Assembly: GCA_030323885.1 (NCBI GenBank)
Contig: CM059199.1
Span: 35,162,590 to 35,226,589, forward strand
DNA length: 64,000 nt
Reading direction: 5' to 3'
Source of the DNA: Branchipolynoe longqiensis
Lineage: Eukaryota; Annelida; Polychaeta; Phyllodocida; Polynoidae
Under the pieces are notes generated by a model. It made no database searches and had not been told where the DNA came from. It saw only the letters and a list, made by a program, of their open reading frames with translations. Positions 1 through 12,600 of the stretch are shown here, piece after piece (position 1 is the first letter of the stretch; each line of letters begins with the position of its first letter). Made by a program: the position numbers and the translations under genes.

Positions 1-118
1 AAGCATGCAGCGGCGGTACTATTGTGCATGAAGCATATCGGTGTTGATCTGTACCCATATCTTGGAATGTCTCATACCTGTAGATATGTCTCATTTAGAA
101 GCATTAATACATTACCGT

Positions 119-930
119 ATATGGGTAACTCTCCTAAAAACTGGCCAGAAGTGTCACATGGAGAGTTAAAATCTAATATTTGAATTTTTAACATTTTTGG
201 TTGCAAATGAAAGCTGGAAATCTCCCCATTACATCTGTGTAAAATAAAAATTGATGAGATAAAAAATAAAGGCGTAGTCCATGATTAAGCTATGTCTAAT
301 GGCAGTATAACATGTGTTGCTCAGATGTAACACATGTTTAGGACACTACACAGTCTGCTTAATAAAAATCTAAGCAGAATTAAATAATTTCATACTTAGA
401 ATATTAATCATGGCATAATATACAGAAATATGTACTGCTGATATTTATTTAAAAAAGGTAATTCCCAGCCATGCTTTATTTACTGAATAATTAGTGTAGA
501 ATATTTGTGTGGCATCCAAACACCACAGGTTACATCTGTGACGGAAATTTGTAATTTGATTTCTGAAGACATCAAATAATTATTCTTTTAAATTAAGCAT
601 GCATACATGTTAATAAATACTTCCTCTTTTGATTTGGGAACTGTTTTACTTGATTTATCAATGCAATACAAAGATGTTAGTAAGGATTCAACCATGTCCC
701 CTATGTCATGTTACAAATGGCTGACTGTAAAATGTGTTGGTTTTTGTACAAGAACACTTCATAACTAAAAGGACCAAAGTTGCACACAGTTTATTTTATT
801 TCCCTTATTTCTTACATCAAATCTGAACATGAATATGAAAAGTATAAGGAAAAAAATAAGTAGGAAGTTTTTTATTGATGTTTTAAAATCCCATCCCATG
901 CTGACCAGTTTTCAGGAGAGTGACCCATAT
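119..930. mobile_element. MITE-4 copy 1, non-autonomous TIR element (812 bp)
   Basis: Starts ATATGGGTAACTCTCCT and ends with its inverted counterpart AGGAGAGTGACCCATAT; the terminal repeats run about 28 bp. The interior has no ORF. A nearly identical copy lies at 38451-39246. Confidence 0.85.
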
Positions 931-1323
931 ACGCAAATATAAGTCGACTTTGAGTATAAGTCGAGGAGTATCTTTTAAGGAAATATCATTTCTGGAATTA
1001 GGCCTAACCCGACCATAGGTCTGATAGACAGCAGGTGTCAGCACCGCACTGTGTTCTACAACTGTGTATATAAGTGTATATATTGGCCTACAAGCTATAT
1101 ATATATATTAAAATTTGACCGTCCAAACGGGTTTATAGATGATACCGGCCAGACACAGCTGGCATACAGTGCTCATAGCCCTTCACATGTGGCGCCAGTG
1201 TGGCCAATACTGCAACTACACAGGGCCAGTTAGATAGGATATATCATATAGTGAGTATACTATAATATAAGAAACTGAATATAGATAGTGTCCTTGTTTA
1301 TATTCCCATAATAGATTATAGAG

Positions 1324-1373
<50 letters not shown>

Positions 1374-2186
1374 TATATATATATATATGGACAAGTCATG
1401 TGGTCCTGGGTGCCATCCATGCTCCCTCGGGTGGTATCACGAGTACAAGACGACCTCAGAATTGGAAGATTTTGTGTGTTGTAAATTTCCTCGCCTTATA
1501 TTGGAGTATATACGGTATTTACGACATCAATGACGTCAGTCAACTTCTTCTTCAATCTGCAATTTGCTTGATCTGGCTTGACCCCAGGGCATCCCCTCCC
1601 CTCAAACCTGAGTCAGCTAGTTTCCATCATTCCAGACTGGAGGTGTTCATTTTCAAACTTAATATTTTATCATTTGCAAGCTGATGTTATAAATTAAGTT
1701 ATTCTAAAGCTGCAATCCATGGGTACATAATAGACAATGCGATAAACAATGGGGTTGGGAGGAAACACTTAGACGCCCATAAAATATATGTTATTCATAT
1801 ATCTTTTGTCAGTGTCGTAGCACTGGTCTTCTGACTGTATGTATCATAGGTATATGGGTATTCACACAAATTCTTTTTCTTTGTACATAGTTTATAATTA
1901 TAATAGTAAATTGAAGAGTAAAGTAAATTCTGAAATTATAGTGTACACAATGCAATACGTAATGAGTATGAGGTACATTTTACATTTTCATGCAAGGGAT
2001 TAGTTGTTGGTTTCGGATTTCCAATTCAATAGATACTAGTTATTTACTTCCTCTTAGTTCAATGTGATCAGAGGCTCTTTTATTTATTATGTTGTTTTGT
2101 ATGCTGTACGATTTGGGTTTTAGTTGGGATATTGCTGTGTGAGTAAGTCAAGATGCATTGAATATTGATTAGTGTAGAAAGGAGGT
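931..2186. other. No gene; AT microsatellite and diverged repeats
   Basis: AT-rich spacer. A (AT)n tract covers 1326-1388. Around 1798-1850 there is a diverged Repeat-D segment (CTTTTGTCAG...CACTGGTCTTC). Nothing else is recognised. Confidence 0.6.
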
Positions 2187-4216
2187 ATGAATAGTCGCAG
2201 GAGGGGAAATGGGGAAAAGGGGGTGAGATTTGGAGAAGGAGTGGGAGCTCTAGATAGAGGAGCAGAATGGGGGAACGGGGAGGGGGTGGCGATGGGGGTG
2301 AAAATGAAAATAGAAAGGAAGAAGGAAGGTGGAAGGGAGAAAAGAAGATGGAAGGGAGGGAGGAAGATGGAAGGGAGGGACGAGGATGGAAGGGGGAGGA
2401 AGATGGAAGGTGGAAGATGGAAGGGAGGGACGAGGATGGAAGGAGGGGGGAAGATGGAGGGGAGGGAGGAAGATGGAAGGGAGGGAGGAAGATGGAAGAA
2501 GATGGAAGGGAGGGAGGAAGATGGAAGAGAGACGATGAGATGGAAGGGAGGGAGGAAGATGGAAAGTAGGGAGGAAGATGGAAGGGAGGGAGGAAGATGG
2601 AAGAGAGAGGAAGATGGAAGGGAGGGAGGAGGAGGAGGAGGAGGGGAAATGGGGAAAAGGGGGTGAGATTGGGAGAAGGAGAGGGAGCTCTAGATGGAGG
2701 TGGAGAATGGGGGAATGGGGAGGGGGTGACGATGGGGGTAAAATGAATATAGAAAGGAAGAAGGAAGGGGGAAGGGATGGAAGATGGAAGGGAGGGAGAT
2801 GGAATGGGGGAAGATGGAAGGGAGGGACGAGGATGGAAGGTGGAAGGGAGGGACGAGGATGGAAGGAGGGGGAAGATGGAAGGGAGGGGGAAGAAGGAAG
2901 GAAGGGGGAAGAATGAAGGGAGGGAGGAAGATGGAAGGGGAAGAATATAGAAGGAGGGAGTAAGATGAAAGGGGAACGAAGGAAGGGAGGGATGAGGATT
3001 GAAGAGAGAGGGGAAGATGGAAAGGCGGGAGGAAGATGGAAGGGAGGGAGGAAGGTGGAAGGGAGGGAGGAAGATGGAAGAGAGGGAGGAAGATAGAAGG
3101 GAGGGAGGAAGATGGAAGAGAGGGAGGAGGATGGAAGACAGAGGGGAAGATGGAAGGGAGGGAGGAAGATGTGAGGGAGGGAGGAAGCTGGAAGGATGGT
3201 GGAAATATGGAAGGGAGGGAGGAGGATGGAAGAGAGAGGGGAAGATGGAAGGGAGGGAGGAAGATGGGAGGGAGGAAGATGGGTTTGATTGATTGATTGA
3301 TTGATTGATTAGTGGTTGCTTTACGCCGCGTCGGCAGCATAGGCCATATTCATGGCGAGAAATGTTTGTTTTTGTTCAAACCATCACTTTTACATGTAAA
3401 AGCGTATAATCAAGGAAGATGGGAGGGAGGAAGATGGAAGGGAGGACGATGGAAGGGAGGAAGACGGAAGGGAGGGAGGGAGGAAGATGGAAGGGAGGGA
3501 GGAAGATCGAAGAGAGAGAGGAAGATGGAAGGGAGGGAGGAGGATGGAAGAGAGAGGGGAAGATGGAAGGAAGGGAGGAAGATGGAAGGGAGGGGGAAGA
3601 TGGAAGGGAGGGAGGAAGATGGAAGGGAGGGAGGAAGATGGAAGGGAGGGAGGAGGATGGAAGAGAGAGGGGAAGATGGAAGAAGGGAGGAAGATGGAAG
3701 TGAGGGAGGAAGATGGAAGGGGCGGAGGAAGATGGAAGTGAGGGAGGAAGGTGGAAGGATGGTGGAAAGATGGAAGGGAGGAAGGAAGATGGAAGGGAGA
3801 GAGGAAGATGGAAGGGAGGGAGGAAGGTGGAAGGGAGGAAGGAAGATGGAAGGATGTGGGGAAGATGAAAGAGAGAGGAAGATGGAAGTGAGGGGGGAGG
3901 ATGGAAGAGAGAGGGGAAGATGGAAGGGAGGGAGGAAGATTGAAGTGAGGGAGGCTGATCGTAGAGAGAGAGGAAGATGGAAGGAAGGGAGGAGGATGGA
4001 AGACAGAGGGGAATATGGAAGGGGGAGGGATATGGAAGGGAGGGAGGAAGATGGAAGGGAAGGAGGAAGATGGAAGGGATGGGGGAAGATGGAAGGGAGG
4101 GATGAAGATGGAAGGGAGGGAGGAAGATGGAAGGGAGGGAGGAAGATGAAAGGGAGGGAGGAAGATGGAACGGAGGGAGGAAGATGGAACGGAGGGAGGA
4201 AGATGGAAGGGAGGGT
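2187..4216. repeat. 2-kb polypurine minisatellite (GGAAGATGGAAGGGAGGGA unit)
   Basis: A degenerate unit of about 19 bp is repeated for 2 kb; the + strand is almost purely purine apart from the T of GATGG. Unit variants include loss or gain of GGGA blocks. Long open frames on both strands are by-products of the repeat, not genes. It is interrupted at 3283-3414 by Repeat-C. Confidence 0.95.
3283..3414 (-). mobile_element. Repeat-C inside the polypurine array
   Basis: Family hallmark: a (GATT)n end, then GGTTGCTTTACGCCG, CATAGGCCATATTCATGGCG and the palindrome TTTTACATGTAAAA. Read on the minus strand it ends in an (AATC)n tail. GGAAGATGGG flanks it on both sides, a 10-bp target duplication taken from the array, so it entered by target-primed retrotransposition. 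Confidence 0.85.
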
Positions 4217-4275
4217 GCATTATGACTGTAATATACAATGTATGTGGACACTTTGATTATTGTTTTTTATGTATG

Positions 4276-4613
4276 TACAGTATAACCCCATCAAACCAAG
4301 CTTGGTTAACCCAAACAATCAGTTAATCCAAACTGTTTTCGGCGGCCTGGCAAAATACTACCATTTATCATATAAAAAAGTTGGTGGGGTCTCAGATGAC
4401 CTTATAACCCCATGAAAGTTTCGTTTAACCATACTGGAAGTGGCCTGGGGTCTGACAATGTTGTTTGGATTAACCGATAGTTTGGATTAACCGACTTTGG
4501 TTTAACCAACTGTTTTATATAGTAAATGGTAGTATTTTGCCGGGCCGCCGAACAACTTTGGATTAACCGATCGTTTGGTTTAATCGAGCTTGGTTTAATG
4601 GGGTTATACTGTA
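4276..4613. mobile_element. MITE-3, pogo/Tc1-like TIR element (338 bp)
   Basis: Begins TACAGTATAACCCCATCAAA and ends with its reverse complement-like TTTAATGGGGTTATACTGTA, with TA at both ends. Inner repeats of TTGGTTTAACC/GGATTAACCGA recur in both arms, so the element folds nearly end to end. Confidence 0.87.
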
Positions 4614-6539
4614 TTAACTTTGAACACTTCTCACTGGAGCAGTAATAAGTGGATTTCAGAGCCTCATCACTCAGGCGGATCATCTGTCCTATGTCCATTA
4701 TTCAGTAGTTTGCATTCTGGGCTAAGGAGCGAATTCAGTGGCGCCGCCTTCAGGAGGTAAATGGGATTAAAGCTGTGGTTGAAAGTCTGTGCGGCTAGTG
4801 GATATATCGCCTTTCACGCTCTGGTTTAAATCATCACACATCTTTCTGCACATTCTGGAAGACGACACATTCTCTCCGATAGCGTCAGGTCAACAAGTTT
4901 GCTTCTTTGTATTGTATGAGTTGACGGCACTCTCTAAATATGTAGGCCTATAATGTGGAATAAACCGGTGGTTTTCAGGTTCTGCCCTATTATTCTTTAA
5001 ATAAATATATTAAGTTTATAAATATTTATAATCTACTTTACTTGGCGTTTGAGTAGAGCTAACTGTTATTAATGGTTAATGTAGGAGATATTTTGAATGA
5101 AAATAACCTAAATAAACATGGTGTGCATACGGAAATGAAAGGCACTAATGACAGGGTTTTCTCTCTGTGCTTTTTCCAATGAAAGCATCAAATATTCAAA
5201 ACTAAGACGGTTATCTAGGTTTGATCCTACATCTCAAGTTTGAATAATTCAGGACATGACACGGAACTACTTAGTATGGAATTTATTAATCTAGGAAGGA
5301 GAAGACATACAGGTAAAGTTCAATATGAGGTCAATAACAAGAACGTAGTAAGTTTGAGTCTCTGCATGAACCGGGCACTCAACCCATATGTCACAGTCTG
5401 AAAGTAGGGGCGGGTGGGCCGGTGAGAAAAGGTGGGATGTGGTATCGGGTCAGCGTCTGGAGGTGAAGTGCCATCTGGAGAGGCGGGAGGGTGGAAGTGA
5501 CGTCACAGGGGTGCAGGTCGGGTACAAGAGGGGCTGGCTACCAGCGGGCTGGGGCGCCACCTGGAGTCACCTTCCGGCCCCCTAGAGTTAAAAGGGGGAA
5601 CTAAGGTATAGGTCGGTGGAGAGGGTAGCGGTGGGAGGCAGGAGTCCTGTGTCGATCCCGAATTACCCATGTTTCCTATGCAATATGACCAATGGTGCAC
5701 TTAATAAGCATTAATGTTGTTGTTACATTGAAAGGGTTACTAAATCATTCCAATAGAAAATGTTACTGCTGAACCCCATGTTGTGAGAATTCTCACAAAA
5801 TATACTTGGTATAATTTCACTCCAATTATTTCCTAAGTTGGGAATTCATAGTAAATGTTACATTAAGATATATATAGTTGATTAAAACGATCAAACTAAT
5901 ATATTTCTATGTTTTTCTTTAAATCGGAGAAACTCCAAAGAAGTCAAATATCTCCACCCGAAATATCTCCCAAATTACACCATCTAGAAACAAATCGCTT
6001 GGTACACATATAGAAAACATCTTTACCATGAAGACTATATTAAATTAATAAGGTTAGGGTTTTTGAATTCTATTAATTTTGAATAAAACTAACGTTTTGC
6101 ACTGCCCGTACCGTCAACCTCAAGGCATTGTCAATGATCGTGAGCAATGTTCATACAGAAAATACAGAAGTCAAATATCTCTCAAATTACACCATCTAGA
6201 AACAAATCGTTTGGTACACATATAGAAAACATCGTTACCAAAAACATTATATTAAATTTATAAGGTTAGTGACGATGCTGTTCGATTTTGACGCATGTGC
6301 AGAAGCGATGTGTCCCTCGCAAACTGGTGTCCCTGGGAAACCGCAACACCGGCCTGACTTTACCCGACCTGACTTTACACGACCTGAATTTACCCGCCCT
6401 GACTTTACCCTACTTGACTTTACATGACTTTACTCGACCTTGGACACAAAAACAGAAGCTACGTCCATGTCCGTCCGGTGCCGCTGCAGTTACTGCACCC
6501 GAAAGACTGTCGTGCTGCCATCTGTCTGAAAAGCGCGAA
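4614..6539. other. No gene; degraded MITE-1-like segments
   Basis: 5180-5245 (AAGCATCAAATATTCAAAAC) and 5740-6270 carry MITE-1-like phrases, including a duplicated ACACCATCTAGAAACAAATCG at about 5975 and 6189. 5388-5640 is a GC-rich patch with no recognised product. Tandem GACTTTACCCGACCT units of about 12 bp occur at 6355-6440. Confidence 0.5.
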
Positions 6540-6669
6540 CTACGCCGGATGTCCCGTCTGCGCATGCGCAACAGGAAGTGAGCGACGTTTCCTGCATGTT
6601 TCGTCGCATGCTGTGGACTAGAATTTAGTATCTTTCAAAGAGTGTTAGGGAGATTAAAAAAAGATAAAT
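6540..6669 (+). promoter_or_regulatory. CDV3 proximal promoter with NRF1 and ETS-type sites
   Basis: A GC-rich patch stands out from AT-rich flanks. TGCGCATGCGCA at 6559-6570 is a perfect NRF1 palindrome, followed at once by CAGGAAGTG (6572-6580), an ETS/GABPA-like core. No TATA box is evident at the usual distance. About 100 bp later the CDV3 ATG opens. The combination is typical of housekeeping promoters (inference). Confidence 0.65.
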
Positions 6670-9600
6670 ATGTCTGCCAGTTTAGACGATTTCTTTGCTA
6701 AACAGGATAAAAAGAAGAAGAAAACCTCAAAGTTCACAACCGGCGATCTTCTGGCTACTGAGGAAACTGAACTGAAGAAGAAAACTAAGAAGAAGACGAA
6801 GGAATTGGAACCAACACCGGCTGGCAACAGTGAGCCGGCGAAAGATACGGTTTGGATCTTTTTAGTTTTGTGTTACCTTAGGGGTGAATTAGTTCTCTAG
6901 AACACACATCGACTTATTTGGTGCATGTCATATATCGTGGGATATTTGATGATGCCAGATTATCCTGTATATAATTGATGTTCCCCCCCACTGACATGGG
7001 ATGATGTGTGTTCTGCTACTGACACTGTCACCGTCAGTGCGTGTATTTGCTCACGTTGACGTGGTCACGGTGGTGGCTACTTTTTCAATGCGTTTAATAT
7101 CTCATGTCTGCTTCTGTTCAGTTAGCGTGATACAAACGTATACAAAAAGTGTACGATGTACTACACAACTGTTATCTAGAATTCCTGGATATATCCGCTG
7201 CACCGCCCATAAATATTATGGCATTCGATATGCTATGGAAGCGGGTTTATTTTTTTAAAGTTGCCTTTAACAAGTCTTAAGTTTGTACCATATGTAAACA
7301 TGCTATTGCTGCCATGCGATTTATCATCTTGTTCTTATGAAGGAGGCATCCTGCCAGAGGCTGGTATATAATTATATAACAATTCAAAGAGCAACATTCC
7401 TGCATATTTATTTGAAGTGCACCTAGTCCTAGTCCTAGATATTCATGCAGTCCTTTCTTGAAGTTCTGGCTTCTGCTAGAATTGAAACTGAAACATGCAT
7501 ATAATAAGAAAACTAAGAATGTTTACACTTAATCATAATCATAATGATTGCATTGGTCATTGCCTTACTAGTTACTTGGTTACTCTCGCAACCTGACACA
7601 GTCACAGGCCATTTGACAATTTGTGCATATCACCATATGGCTGCTAAACTACCATTAACAATAATAATAAAGTCAGATTGCTGGGGTATATTCCCTAATA
7701 TTAGTAATGACAGTTGCCACTACATTAAACAAAGTAGTATATGGTTAAATATGTATCTTTCATAGGCATGGCCAACTAGTCTTGGTCTGCTGGGTTTAAA
7801 TATAGTTTAAACGTTTAATGAAGATAATCCAGTGGTTACTATCCTGATAATCCTTTATTCATTATTCAATATTTTTAACACACAGCTAAATCCCCTTAAT
7901 TTAAATGTTAAGACTAACCACATGTAAATATTAATATTCATGCTTTCCGTAAGTTAATGTGATGGGGCCCCTTTGTTGGCCGCCCAGAACTTGACCCTCA
8001 CGCGGTAGACACCCCACCCCCACCAAGCAAGCAGGAGAACGAGTACGCTTGCTTCAGTGTCGTCTTTATTCTCCACTCACTGTGGCGTCCACGATCAAGT
8101 GGATCCCACATCAACTTCCTTGGGGGGGGGGGGGGGTTACACTAGCCACACGCATTAGGTGGCAGCCCAGTTGCGGGGCTGCCTGGTGGCTACCATACCG
8201 GCACCTATCGCTGTAAACTGTGACGGTGATGGAGCAGTCCTGGCTGTCACCGTATAGTAGTGGAGTTCACGTCTGGACTACTACATTAACATCATGTCAA
8301 CCAGTCCATTCCTCCGAAAATATTTGTTGTTCAAGTAGTTTTATTCCTCTGAATAATGTGTTGTCAGTGCTGATCCACTGTTGCTGATCCCTAATGACAG
8401 TTGCCACTACACACCAAGCTTAGACAATTACAAAGCATTTATTTTTTCTTGAAGGTTTATACTGCTTATCATGGATACATCTGAATAGATTTGTTTTCAC
8501 CATTATACAGTTTGTCGATAGAAAGCCTGAGTCTACACTTTGACCGACCCAAGGAATTTTAAGCTCCCACATCACATAGACATGTTATGAGAGCAACTGG
8601 CCTTTGATAACGCTGTAAGTTATACACATCAGTGGAAATCCAAATTGGCAGAGGTGGGGGCATGGGTCATCGAACCACCGACCTTCAGGTTAATAGTTTG
8701 ACCTAGAAAAAAGTCTGACACTAAACAGTCCACCACAGAGAACACCACTTGATATACTTCCACCTACCTCGATTTTCAGCGTCAAAAGATTTGCCACTGG
8801 TCTGATAAAACTCAGACCTGTCGGCCATCTTGATCATTCTGAGAAGCCAAATATCGACTCCTCGCGGCAAGCTTTCACATTAATCCACATGTATACATAT
8901 ATATATATATTCCTGGGAAATATTCTGTGGACCAGTGTAAATCTGTAGTCTTGTGTCAAAACATTGTGCTCGTGTTTTAAAAGTACTCTTTTCCTTTTTA
9001 TTCTTAGTCAAAACCTGCTGAGCTGGGCGAGGAATGGACGGAATATGTAGAGGAGAAAGAGACTGATTACACCGGACTTCGGTTACAGTCTATTCAAATA
9101 AGGTAACTGTCAGGATTATACGCATTCTCATTAAAACTGTACAATCCAATGAAAGCATAGCATTTCTAAGCCCAAACACATACCTAGGTTTGATTTGATA
9201 TATTATATCCAGTTTAGTTAGTTTTTCACTCCTTAATTATCTACAATCATTGCTTATGAATATTCACCATCATATTATTTCTAAATATATAGATATTTGT
9301 ATGTACTGAATGGTCATGAAGACATGTAAGTATGAATAACCGGCTAATTCTATTGTGTCATATGGACGCGGTGACCAAGTCGGTAAGAGTGCAGGCTTCC
9401 CATGTGGGATGTCAGGAGTTCGAAAAGCGGTCAGTCAAACCAATGCGCTACCTAGCCTGGAACTTGGCATTACTAGGATAGAGCTGATGCTTGTCAATCC
9501 CGAGTCTGGCGCTTAGCATTACTAGGATAGGACATGGGCTGGTTAGCACATTATCCGAAGGTGACTGGGTGGGAAATTGGGTCAGGGTGCCTATAACCTG

Positions 9601-12600
9601 GTCTCCCAGTGGGGAAGCATTATAAGGTCGTCATGGGTGCACACTGTCACAAGTCGGTACCCATCCTGATATGTCATTATGTGTTGTCAGGTCATCAAAC
9701 CCCAATGAACAACATACATATTTGGAAATGTAGCATAGACTTGCCCCGGGGAAGCATAAGACTGCTGCCATGGTTTTTTAAAAGTCAGAATTCAGTCTTT
9801 AGACAAATGTATTGGGGCAATGTAGTTGGGGTTCGCACTCGTCGCCAAAATCTTGCATGTTCTTGAATTTAACTGTATATTCTTTAATCTGGTCAACCAA
9901 CTTTTTCTATGAGCCCTGACTATAATATCGCATGATATTTGAGACGATTTGGGGGGGGGGGTGTTGGAGTCAATTACTGTTGTGAAATTGTTTTCCCAAC
10001 ATTACATACTTTTGAGTAGATTGTATACAATTTTGGTATCAAAAAGTTGTGTGTGTCCTTGAATATGTTCTTGAATCTTATGGTCAACTTTTTGTATGAA
10101 CTCTGTCTGTAGTTGAATATGATATATTTGTTGTATCTAAAATCAAATTGAAACATGATTGTATGTGTCCCACAACCTAGTTGCAATGAGTAATTCTACT
10201 TCAATTTATATATACAACTATGTAGAACACAACCTTGTAGAGAATGGTACTGGGATAACCAATACAGCACTTCAATGCTGACATTAATCAGTGTTGTTGG
10301 GCCTAAGAATGCCAAGAATCCAGGTTTGGCAGAAATATGGCATTCAACCTGTGAACTGGGCGATGATATGGTCTAATCTGACTGTCTATTGCATTTATAG
10401 CCTTTACATTGATTTGATGTTAAAAATTGATGACAGAGATGAAGACGCAGAGCCAGGAAATCCGAACCAGGATAAGGATGGCGATGGGGAGGACCGGGAA
10501 GACGGAGAGGACCGGTCAGATGCAGCCTCAGGACCTTGGAATGCAAGTACCAATCCGCCGCCACAAAAAGAAGGTTTGTCTGCCTTCCACATTCGGAGCA
10601 GTGGCTCTCAATGACTTGCAGGGGAGCGGGATGTAGCTCAGGCAGTAGAGTGTCCACATGTGAAGGTGTGTGTCATCCGATCGATCCTGCTCAGTGGACC
10701 CATTTGTAGTTTGGGCTATTTTCCGTTCCAACCCGTGGTCCACAACTGGTTCATCAAAGGCTGTGGTATGTGCTGTTCTGTCTGTGCGAAAGTGCATATA
10801 TAAGACCCCTTGCTTCTTATCGGAAAGAGAAGCCTAGGTGGTAGCAGTGGGTTTCCTCCACAAAGAAATGTGTCAGAATGACCGTATGTTTGACGTCCAA
10901 TAGCCGATGATTTTTTGTTGTTGTGGTAAATATGTTTATTCTGCTGAATAAGTCTTTTGTCAGTACCGAAGCACTGGTCTTCCAGCCATTTTTCAATTCA
11001 TGGTTATTTACACAAAAGGTATATAGAATAAGGTATACAATAAGTGTTGAATACACAATTTGCAGCATGTAACACAATGAAATTCTGTAACCCAAAAGTT
11101 CCATAGCAATATGGTAACAGTAGTGTCATATAACTAGATCAATATTAGTCAGATCAATGTGAGTGTTAGAAATATTCTAGTGTAACTCTAGTGTAGTATG
11201 TGCACTAGAGGCGTTGTTAAATAAAACAAACTTTTTTTCAATGACTTGCAGTGACAGAAATAAACACCAAAAAAAATCACTTGTCCATAATAAAAGTCTG
11301 GTGAATTTTCACTTGTCTGCATTTTATATATTTGATTACCATGGTTATTATTATTAGTTACTAACCTGCTTAAGTGGTTAATGGTAAATTAAATTATTGT
11401 TGTAAAAATGTCCAGCTTTATATGCAACATGTACCTTGTTGACATTAAATATTGCCCAATTTTCCACTTGTCCAGCGGAAAAGCTCAAGCTATATTCTGC
11501 TTAGCCGTGTCTAAGCTCGGACGAGCGGACACGCCTTATTTCGAACGCTGGTATGATAAGTTTTTGGGGCTTTCAGATTTACAGAAAAGTTTTTCAAATT
11601 GTTCAAAAGATGCGATGGCCCAATGAGTTGAGCGTCCGCCTACTGTTCTGGTAGGTTGTGGGATTTGAATTCCCTGGTTCGAACCCTGGTCGAGTCAAAC
11701 CAATGACATAAAAATTTATACTTGTCAATACCTAGCCTGGAGCTTTGCCATACTAGGTTAGGGAAAGGAGCATTGGAATGAGGACGGCGAATTGTCCCTG
11801 CTTAATCAACTAATGTGCCGCTTTTACATGTAAAAGCGATGTTTTGAACAAGAAACAAACGTTTCTCGCCGTGAATATGGCCTATGCTGCCGACACGGCA
11901 TAAAGCAACCACCAATCAATCAATCAAACTAATGTACCAAAAGAAAGAAAAAGACTGACTTTTCCGCTTACTCTGCCAGAGGTAGAGCCGCCACCAAAGA
12001 AGGAGGATCCCGTTGCACCCCCACCGGCGCCTGTTAAGGCAGGTGGCTACGTGATCCCCAGTAAGCGGAATCTGCCGCCCGGCGGGCTCGAGCCCATGTC
12101 CCAATCCCGCTACAGGCGCAAGAAGGAGGCGCCAAACCTGAAGAGCGAGGAGGACTTCCCCACGCTCGGTGGAGGCCCGCCCGATGATGGAGCCGGGTAA
12201 GTTGTTTGTTGTTTTACATCCTAGCAACATCTAAGGTCATAACATGACGGGTATCAACTTGGTGACAGTGCGCACCTACTTAATTTGTCTGACATTAAAC
12301 ATATTTTTAAAAAAGTGTATGGTGGGTCTTAGCCACCTTCCCCACAATGTACAGTTTTGTACGCTTGTGAAAATGTTGGTAATTGTGGAGGACCCCTAAA
12401 TGTCCGCAGTTGAAATTCCCCCTAGATTATCAGGATGAAAGAACCTTGCTGCCCTTTGAAAAAAAATTTATTTGCGTTAATTCTCAGGTATTCTATATTC
12501 TATTAATGATATTGTACATATTTTATGTATTTTCTCCAGTTATTAGTGAAATACCCCCAAATTGCAGGAAATATTTTGAAGCCTTCAACCATGTCTCTGA

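Noticed and set aside
2187..4256. Several ORFs of 70-314 codons on both strands in the polypurine array
   Set aside because: All consist of WKGGR/EDGRE or SLPSS/FHLPP repeats from one 19-bp DNA unit read in different frames; no start context, splice sites or family.
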